A DNA stretch of 28,742 nucleotides from Pseudomonadota bacterium (lineage in GTDB: Bacteria; Pseudomonadota; Alphaproteobacteria; Caulobacterales; Caulobacteraceae): the NCBI GenBank assembly GCA_023451375.1, contig JAEXZS010000001.1, positions 1 through 28,742 on the forward strand, read 5' to 3'. Positions 23,414-28,742 of this stretch are shown here, piece by piece. The notes below the pieces were generated by a model. It saw only the letters and a list, made by a program, of their open reading frames with translations, was not told the origin of the DNA and ran no database searches. Made by a program: the position numbers and the translations under genes. Every line of letters starts with the position of its first letter. Position 1 is the stretch's first letter.

Positions 23414-23931
23414 CTGCCGGCGTCGAGCAAGCTCGCGAAAGAGCGCGCGCGATCCTGGCCGAGGCCGGGGTGAAGGCCGCGCCCGTCCCGATCGAGCGGA
23501 TCATAAAGGCCCGGAACATCGCCTTGCAGTACGCCCCGTTGGAGGAGGCGCTGTCCGGCATGGCCTACATTAAGGACGGCGTGGGGATAATCGGGGTCAA
23601 CGCCCTGCACCACCCAAACCGGCAGCGGTTCTCCGCCGCCCACGAGCTCGCCCACCACATGCTGCATCCCGAGGAACTGGAGAAGGCGGTCCACATCGAC
23701 AGCGGCCTGAGGGTGCTGTTCCGAGACGAGCTCTCCGCGCAGGGGACAGACGCCCTTGAGGTCCAGGCCAACGCGTTCGCCGCAGAGCTACTGATGCCGC
23801 GCGATCTGGTGGTGGCCGCGCTTGATGGCGGGGGGATCGACATGGACGATGACGCCGCCGTCGAGGCCCTCGCTCGCAAGTTCCGGGTCAGTGCGTCGGC
23901 AATGCGATATCGCTTGGCCAACGGTTTGTAG
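23410..23931 (+). CDS. CapP-like ImmA/IrrE metallopeptidase
   Basis: A 173-residue zinc peptidase. The HEXXH motif is HELAH at 78-82, and the third ligand is probably Glu117 in EVQANAFAAELLMP. Proteases of the ImmA/IrrE family cleave the partner HTH repressor when induced. CapP described with CBASS has an extra C-terminal sensing domain; this protein ends about 45 residues after the zinc region, so it is a short form and may sense differently. ATG overlaps the repressor stop. Confidence 0.82.
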   Translation: MTAGVEQARERARAILAEAGVKAAPVPIERIIKARNIALQYAPLEEALSGMAYIKDGVGIIGVNALHHPNRQRFSAAHELAHHMLHPEELEKAVHIDSGLRVLFRDELSAQGTDALEVQANAFAAELLMPRDLVVAALDGGGIDMDDDAAVEALARKFRVSASAMRYRLANGL

Positions 23932-23943
23932 GCTGGAGCGCGG

Positions 23944-25368
23944 ATGAGCTTCGTCTTCTTCGATACCGAGACGACGGGGCTCCAAAAGGGATTCGACCAG
24001 ATCGTCCATTTTGCGGCGATCCGAACGGACAACGATCTGAACGAGACCGATCGGTTTGAGGCCCGTTGCCGCCTCATGCCGCATGTCGTTCCACACCCTT
24101 CGGCGCTAACGACCAATGGGCTTTCGATCTCTCGGCTGACCGATCCCCAGCTTCCGACCCACTACGAGATGATGCGGTCGGTCCGTGCCAAGCTCTTGGA
24201 ATGGACGCCCTCGATCGTTGTCGGCTTCAACTCGATCCGGTTCGACGAGGAGATGGTCCGGCACGCGCTGTTTCAGACCCTGCATGATCCATACCTCACG
24301 AGCAGGAACAATAACTGCCGTGGTGACGTACTCGGGCTTGTAATGGCGGCCGTGGCCGACACCCCCGACTGTCTCGTGGTGCCGACTGGCCCGGAGGGCC
24401 GCCCCACCTTCCGGCTTGAGGCGTTGGCGGCGGCGAACCGTCTTGATCATTCGATGGCGCACAATGCCCTAGGCGATGTCGGCGTAACGCTGGAGCTGGC
24501 CCGATTGGTCAGGGACGGCGCACCGGACGTCTGGCAGCGCTTCGTCCGATTTTCCAACAAGGCCTCGGTTTCCCAGTTCGTCGCGGCGGAAGACGGGTTC
24601 CTGTTGACCGAGTTCTACGGCAACGAGCCCTATCCTGCGGTCGTCGTCTTGATTGGGGCGGATCCTGAGCAGCCTGCCAACGGTCGGCTGTGTCTCCGGT
24701 TGGATGCCGATCTGGACGTGTTGCTGGCTCTGCCGGACGACGCTCTGCGCGCGGCGTTGTCTGAGAAGGGTGGTCCGGTCCGTAGGCTGCGCACAAATGC
24801 CGGGCCCGTACTTACGCCGCTGTATGACGTGTCAGACTCACTTCTGGATGGACGTTCGATCGACGATCTCGAAGCGCTTGCAAGGCGCATCAAAGAGGAT
24901 GTCGATCTGTGCGCCCGCGTCGTTGCGGCATGGTCGGCCGGCAGGACGCCCTACGAACGCTCGCCCCATCCTGAGGGCCGCACCCATGATGGGTTCCCGG
25001 GGCCGGCAGACGAACTTCGCCGCGATGATTTCCATGATGCGGGGTGGGGTGAAGTGGTCAGAATTGTCGAACACTTCGACGACGATCGGCTCAGGGCTTT
25101 CGGCCTGCGTCTCATCTATTTTGGCAACCGGACTTGCCTACCAGAGACACTGGCGGTCGAAGCGGAAAGCGCGCTCACCGACCGACTCATCTGTGAGGAC
25201 GCGGGCGGGCTGACCTTGGCGATGGCCTTGGCCGAGACAGACAGACTTCTTGCCGCAGATGTTGCGGTTGATCACCGAGAACTGCTCTCTGATTTCAGGA
25301 GTTGGCTCGGCAGTCGGATCGAGAAGGTCACTGCGTTTCGCGCAAGACGGCCGACGCCGCACATTTGA
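23944..25368 (+). CDS. exonuclease I (SbcB)-like 3'-5' exonuclease
   Basis: A 474-residue protein, close to the 475 of E. coli exonuclease I. The DEDDh exonuclease motifs are visible: FFDTETTGL (Asp7, Glu9), GFNSIRFDEEMVRHALF near 98-114, and HNALGDVGVTLELARL near 173. The C-terminal half follows the SbcB pattern of accessory domains. The ATG is preceded by GGAG. It starts 12 bases after the CapP-like stop, so all three plus-strand genes are likely co-expressed. The enzyme digests single-stranded DNA 3'-5'. It may link to CBASS by removing a single-stranded DNA signal, or act as an extra nuclease; both are inference. Confidence 0.85.
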   Translation: MSFVFFDTETTGLQKGFDQIVHFAAIRTDNDLNETDRFEARCRLMPHVVPHPSALTTNGLSISRLTDPQLPTHYEMMRSVRAKLLEWTPSIVVGFNSIRFDEEMVRHALFQTLHDPYLTSRNNNCRGDVLGLVMAAVADTPDCLVVPTGPEGRPTFRLEALAAANRLDHSMAHNALGDVGVTLELARLVRDGAPDVWQRFVRFSNKASVSQFVAAEDGFLLTEFYGNEPYPAVVVLIGADPEQPANGRLCLRLDADLDVLLALPDDALRAALSEKGGPVRRLRTNAGPVLTPLYDVSDSLLDGRSIDDLEALARRIKEDVDLCARVVAAWSAGRTPYERSPHPEGRTHDGFPGPADELRRDDFHDAGWGEVVRIVEHFDDDRLRAFGLRLIYFGNRTCLPETLAVEAESALTDRLICEDAGGLTLAMALAETDRLLAADVAVDHRELLSDFRSWLGSRIEKVTAFRARRPTPHI

Positions 25369-25464
25369 AGAGAAGACTCCGCGCGAATGTCTCGTTTGCG
25401 GCGTGATCGACATGGCCGCTCGTGGCGCGAGGCGGTCCGAACCCTGCGCTTCAAGCTGCTTCGT

Positions 25465-25770
25465 CTACCGGAAGCCCCGGAAGAGAGCGCCGATCCCCTG
25501 CCAGATCGTCGCTCGCACGGCAGTCTCGACAACCATATTTGCGATCGGCGCAGAGCCCGGCAAGGGCGAGGTGACACCCAACCGGGCCTTCAGAGCTTCG
25601 CGATCGCTCTTCGCGAGCGCCATATACTCGGCGTTACGCAGCACAACGCGCGTCATGATCCCGTCCTGCTCGGGCTTCGGAAGGTGATCAATCTGGAATT
25701 GCAGGTGCGCGATGAACTGTTCCCAACGGAACTGGAACCGTTTCGGGTCAGGAACTCCGTTCGCGAGCAA
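25465..25770 (-). CDS. unknown protein, downstream half of a frame split by an amber codon
   Basis: About 101 residues from a TTG start (or restart) at 25770. The sequence is protein-like (FRWEQFIAHLQFQIDHLPKP, NAEYMALAKSDREALKARLG) and has no recognised family. The same frame continues upstream without another stop to the TAG at 25792, then into the gene at 25792-26133. The spacer reads QDAFFRDL, also protein-like. So it is either the second gene of a pair or the C-terminal half of a gene broken by one nonsense codon. Convergent with the exonuclease gene. Confidence 0.55.
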   Translation of the reverse strand: MLANGVPDPKRFQFRWEQFIAHLQFQIDHLPKPEQDGIMTRVVLRNAEYMALAKSDREALKARLGVTSPLPGSAPIANMVVETAVRATIWQGIGALFRGFR

Positions 25771-25791
25771 ATCCCGGAAGAATGCGTCCTG

Positions 25792-26133
25792 CTAATCCTT
25801 AAGATCCACGCTGGCCGGCGTCTCGAGGTTGGCTAGCCATGCCGTGGCCGTGCCGTTTGCGCCGCCTGTAATCCGCAAGCTCTGACGTAGTCCGTCTGGG
25901 TCGGTCAATTCGCGCTCTGCGTACTCGGCGCGGAGGGCCTTTAGGGCATTGCGAAAATTCGTCACTGCTGAAGGCGGATATCCCGCGGCCATCTGCTCGA
26001 TGAGGGCTTCGAACCGGAACACTTCCTCGCCTGCCATCTGAGGATTGACGCCTGCGAGCCGAATGAGGCTGCGCCAGTGGTCCTCGACCATGTGGCGTAG
26101 CTCTTGGGGTCCCAATTCAATGCTCTCAGACAT
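25792..26133 (-). CDS. unknown protein, upstream half of a frame split by an amber codon
   Basis: About 113 residues from ATG at 26133 (MSESIELGPQELRHMVEDHWRSLIRLAG), ending AWLANLETPASVDLKD before TAG. Mostly helical; no family recognised. The last sense codon and stop (AAG GAT TAG) are followed in frame by a plausible protein. A start at 26166 is possible but adds a Cys-Arg stretch. With the downstream piece it would make a protein of about 220 residues if the amber codon were read through. Confidence 0.55.
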   Translation of the reverse strand: MSESIELGPQELRHMVEDHWRSLIRLAGVNPQMAGEEVFRFEALIEQMAAGYPPSAVTNFRNALKALRAEYAERELTDPDGLRQSLRITGGANGTATAWLANLETPASVDLKD

Positions 26134-26327
26134 CCGCTTCGCCCCGCACTCGCGCCACGGTGGCATGTGGACTTGCCGCGTTCAATGCTTGACGGCGGCG
26201 AGAGCCGCAGGATCCACCGGCGGTGCCTCGCCGATGTCCGCTCACCGCCCAGGCTCCTCCTGGCGCGCAGGAGCCGTTCACCCTGCTTAGCGACTGTCTG
26301 GAAACGTCCGCACTCTATCGTAGCTAA

Positions 26328-26627
26328 ATGGCGCGGTATGCACGCAGATGGTCGACACGTCCCAAGCCACAGCCGATGCCGATCTGGCTGGCCGGAACGG
26401 GGGCGTTTGTCATCACCTTCGCTGGAGCGACCTACGTCCTCACGCCCGACGCTCCAGGAAAGGCGGAGTTGCGTCGAGAATGGAGCAAGCGGACGACGGA
26501 TCAGCACTATTCCGGGTGCGGCGAAGCGCGCGCCAATAATCACGAGGATATATCTTCGTGGGAGCCAAGTTACCGAGACCATATGGACGGGGATGGCGAT
26601 GGCCTAGCCTGCGAGCCTTACCGTTAG
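26328..26627 (+). CDS. excalibur calcium-binding domain protein
   Basis: A 99-residue protein. A basic N-terminus (MARYARRWSTRPKP) precedes one hydrophobic segment (about 17-38, PIWLAGTGAFVITFAGATYVL), which would be a membrane anchor or signal. The C-terminal motif is excalibur: HYSGCGEARAN and then DGDGDGLACEPYR, where the Asp repeat binds Ca2+ and the two Cys can form a disulphide. Such domains occur in exported proteins near nucleases and cell-surface factors. Between convergent-and-divergent hypothetical genes, with no clear operon partner. Confidence 0.75.
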   Translation: MARYARRWSTRPKPQPMPIWLAGTGAFVITFAGATYVLTPDAPGKAELRREWSKRTTDQHYSGCGEARANNHEDISSWEPSYRDHMDGDGDGLACEPYR

Positions 26628-26790
26628 ATGTCCTTCAAGGTGAGGCGGACCTAGCGCACTAGCTCAGCGGAGATGCAGTTTCGGAGCGGGGTCAAAATTT
26701 GTTCCTGGCCCTCTGCGGCCACCCGTTTGCATCCGCAACGGCCTCCCGCGGCAGTTCGGACTAACCACTTCGAGCGTCGGGAAAATCTGT

Positions 26791-27321
26791 TCATCCGCGG
26801 CGTGAAGTGGATGTCGGAAGGATTGGACCCTGGTTGGCGCCATCGCTCGGGGCCTCCGCTCGCCACCTGACCGAGACGGGAAGCATGAAATCGGCTCTCT
26901 CCGGCCACGGCTTGGAGTTGTCCCAACCTTTCACCGGCCATGCCCGCGCCACGTCGACAGACTCGATCACGACGCCCTCCAAAATCGTCTCACCGGCCGG
27001 ATAGGCGGCCGTGACGATGTCGCGAAGCGCCTCAACCCAGGGCTCTGTCTGAGCGTAGCACTGAATGTGCGCTTGCCCCTTCGCGACGCCTTGGAAGGTG
27101 CGCGATGCGTGATGCGAGAAGCGAACGTAGCAGGGCGGCTGAGGACTCTTGATAAACTGATCGTTGTTCTGACCCTGCCACCAAATCGGGAAGTTTCCGT
27201 CAGCGTAGGCCGAATGGCCGAGGAACGCTTCAGTCACAACCGTTCGGAGTTTGGGGCGCAGATTGTGAAGGATGGCCGACGTGGCGCTGAACGCGGCCTC
27301 GTCAAGTCTCACCCAGGTCAT
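26791..27321 (-). CDS. hypothetical protein
   Basis: A 176-residue protein with no signal peptide and no family I recognise. It has a run of aromatic and Gln-rich positions (NFPIWWQGQNNDQF, CYVRFSHHASRTFQGV) and ends with a Ser/Arg tail. The start ATG is 3 bases after the stop of the 27325-27867 gene in the same direction, so it is the last gene of a three-gene set. A function cannot be assigned. Confidence 0.6.
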   Translation of the reverse strand: MTWVRLDEAAFSATSAILHNLRPKLRTVVTEAFLGHSAYADGNFPIWWQGQNNDQFIKSPQPPCYVRFSHHASRTFQGVAKGQAHIQCYAQTEPWVEALRDIVTAAYPAGETILEGVVIESVDVARAWPVKGWDNSKPWPERADFMLPVSVRWRAEAPSDGANQGPILPTSTSRRG

Positions 27322-27324
27322 GGC

Positions 27325-27867
27325 CTACTGATCGCGTCCCGCGAGGGCGCTGACGCACTCGCCCCACTGGCTGGCCTGTTCATCTGTCAGCACGACCGGG
27401 AAGGTGGTCGGCATAGAGCCGCCCTCCATGGTGTAGGCGATGTCGACCTGGCCGTCGGAAGACATGCGCGTGAGGGCCTTCATCGTCTCGGCGCCGGTGA
27501 AGTCGTAGACGAAGAGGCGGAAGTTCGGGTCTTCCGCGTCGATGTTCGCCTGTTGCTCCGACAGGTTGGTCTTGTAGCCGTTTACCAGATAGGCGTTGGC
27601 TGGAGGACGCCAGCCACCGTTTTCGACGGCCAGAACGCCGAGCTTCATCCCAATGAAGACGCGGCTTTGATCAGGCCAATTGTAGAAGGTGACGCTTCCC
27701 GACACGGCGACCGGCTGACCTCGGAAATAGGCCGTGTCCTGAACGTAAGCGTCGAAGCTGGCCTCGCAGGCGAAGTGAACGCCGTCCCTGAACTTCGGGC
27801 TGACGACGACCGTCTCGGTGTGGGCCTGAGACTGGAGCGTGAGGATCGCGAGTGCGGTGGCCAGCAT
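27325..27867 (-). CDS. exported hypothetical protein
   Basis: A 180-residue protein with a short N-terminal hydrophobic signal (MLATALAILTLQSQAHTE), then a mixed-structure domain (FRDGVHFACEASFDAYVQDTAYFRG, WPDQSRVFIGMKLGVLAV, FVYDFTGAETMKALTRM). Two Cys residues suggest a disulphide in the periplasm. No family recognised. Located between two other minus-strand genes with gaps of 3 and 13 bases, so it is likely translated with them. Confidence 0.62.
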   Translation of the reverse strand: MLATALAILTLQSQAHTETVVVSPKFRDGVHFACEASFDAYVQDTAYFRGQPVAVSGSVTFYNWPDQSRVFIGMKLGVLAVENGGWRPPANAYLVNGYKTNLSEQQANIDAEDPNFRLFVYDFTGAETMKALTRMSSDGQVDIAYTMEGGSMPTTFPVVLTDEQASQWGECVSALAGRDQ

Positions 27868-27880
27868 GGCTTTATCCTGG

Positions 27881-28231
27881 TCAGTGCGGCGTGACGGCGG
27901 CTTCGCCTTTGAATTCTTCGATCTGGTCGCATTGGAGAAGGTAGCTCCCTTCTCGCATCGGCCGACAACCCTTCATACATTCGAACCATGGCGGATTGTC
28001 CGAAGGGATCTTCATCGGACCGTTCGGGGTGGCCATGTTTGCCAGACCGCCGAGCGCTGCGATCGTTTTACCCGCGCCGGCGCGGCGACACATCTCCAGC
28101 GAGGCGAAACCGGGTGTGAGATCGCCGTAGTCCGTGTCGGTGCGAGGATACCACTGAAGCATCCACCTTCCAGCCTGCCCACATGATGTCAGGATGAAAA
28201 TGGCAGCGAGAGCGAGAAGTGACTTTCCCAT
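27881..28231 (-). CDS. putative lipoprotein
   Basis: A 116-residue protein with a lipoprotein signal (MGKSLLALAAIFILTSCGQ; Cys17 would be lipidated). Four more Cys lie in the mature part (MCRRAG, FECMKGC, LLQC). No known family. First gene of the three-gene minus-strand set; about 390 bases upstream up to the IS contain no other gene I can support. Confidence 0.62.
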   Translation of the reverse strand: MGKSLLALAAIFILTSCGQAGRWMLQWYPRTDTDYGDLTPGFASLEMCRRAGAGKTIAALGGLANMATPNGPMKIPSDNPPWFECMKGCRPMREGSYLLQCDQIEEFKGEAAVTPH

Positions 28232-28619
28232 GACGACGATCTCTAGAGCACGGTGAAGCTGTTGTCCTCATGTCCGCTTCCGAGATGCCAAATTCCGTTA
28301 CTGGGGCAGCGCCGACGCTGATCAACATTACATGCTGAAGTCCCCAGAGGGGTGTAAGCTGACCTCGGCCCTAATCAGACGCTGAACTTGCCAATGGCAA
28401 AGAGGAAGCGCGAGACCATCGATCTTCTGAAACGCTGGACACTCGCGTTCTGAACAGCGCGACTTCGCGAGCGAAACGTTATCGAAATGGCGATCATGCG
28501 CTAACCAAGCTTGACTATAACGCATTCATTTTTTCGGGCCCATCTGGTCCGCATGCTTCAGTCAGTACACGACCAACCGATAACCGAACTATACGATCAG
28601 GTTCGAACGCCGCCTCTAA
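28232..28619. other. intergenic stretch without a supported gene
   Basis: The 388 bases between the lipoprotein start and the probable IS end are less GC-rich than the left part of the window. A 65-residue minus-strand frame at 28328-28525 has no ribosome-binding site or family resemblance and is not called. The region presumably holds the promoter for the 27881 set on its left side; no tRNA or repeat was recognised. Confidence 0.4.
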
Positions 28620-28742
28620 GAGCCTGACCCGAAACTAAGTTGGGTGATATCAGCGAGTTAGCTTGACGGCCAAATCCAGGGCTGATTCAGGAGTTTTGCG
28701 AAGAACTTCTGGAGATCAGTGATGTGGACCGATACCACCCGT
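28620..28742 (+). mobile_element. probable left end of an insertion sequence (IS5-like, partial)
   Basis: From GAGCCTGACCCGAAACTAAG at 28620 the sequence looks like a terminal inverted repeat and leader of an IS. It is preceded by CTAA, a possible short target duplication. A ribosome-binding GGAG precedes an ATG whose first residues are MWTDTTR, a start seen in IS5-type transposases. The right end is outside the window, so this is not certain. Confidence 0.5.
28722..28742 (+). CDS. transposase start (partial, IS5-like)
   Basis: Only seven codons (MWTDTTR) are present before the window ends. GGAG stands about 9 bases before the ATG. The N-terminus resembles IS5-family transposases that begin MWTxTTR; family assignment is tentative. 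Confidence 0.4.

Noticed and set aside
26252..26275. GGCTCCT/AGGAGCC hairpin before the excalibur gene
   Set aside because: No T run and a 10-base loop; between divergent genes, so not a likely terminator.
28328..28525. 65-codon minus-strand frame
   Set aside because: No ribosome-binding site, no family resemblance, in an otherwise gene-free stretch.
1..28742. CRISPR arrays, tRNA or rRNA genes
   Set aside because: No regularly spaced repeats and no cloverleaf or rRNA sequence was recognised on either strand.

Overview
The window is GC-rich, tightly packed DNA from an alphaproteobacterium. The gene content (a lasso-peptide cluster with isopeptidase, TonB receptor, FecR and sigma factor but no ABC exporter, and P-type trb conjugation genes ending in a DUF2274 gene) points to Caulobacterales, perhaps Brevundimonas or a relative; this assignment is inference. 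The presence of conjugation genes, back-to-back accessory modules and an IS end at the right edge suggests an integrative conjugative element or genomic island, but no attachment site or integrase is visible here.

Layout. (1) 1-3450: 3' end of a trb mating-pair operon (trbL end, trbF, trbG, trbI, DUF2274 gene, a small membrane protein). (2) 3466-5679: a translationally coupled GntR-LysR regulator pair on the minus strand, divergent from an HTH gene on the plus strand. (3) 5681-15948: a complete lasso-peptide locus. Two 39-codon precursors have matching promoters and leaders and are followed by a processing protease (B) and a cyclase (C). On the opposite strand lie a sigma factor, FecR anti-sigma factor, STN-domain TonB receptor and lasso isopeptidase, which together look like a sense, import and linearise circuit. 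A small unknown gene sits antisense between the two precursors. (4) 15975-19575: two tandem small HTH controllers, each behind a near-identical palindrome, then a BsuBI/PstI-type adenine methyltransferase and restriction endonuclease. (5) 19774-22893: a CBASS anti-phage operon on the minus strand (DUF2188 protein, CD-NTase, standalone E2-like protein, HNH-SAVED effector). (6) 23057-25368: divergent from CBASS, a CapH-like repressor, CapP-like ImmA/IrrE protease and an exonuclease I (SbcB)-like enzyme. (7) 25465-28231: poorly known genes, including an unknown frame split by one amber codon, an excalibur-domain protein and a three-gene minus-strand set with two exported members. (8) 28620-end: probable left end of an insertion sequence.

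The most interesting points are: the paired lasso precursors, both predicted to form nine-residue rings closed on Glu9, with duplicated regulatory leaders; the duplicated controller palindromes, one of which also lies just upstream of the lasso sigma factor; and the E2-only CBASS with a CapH/CapP/exonuclease I arm across a palindrome-rich divergent promoter.
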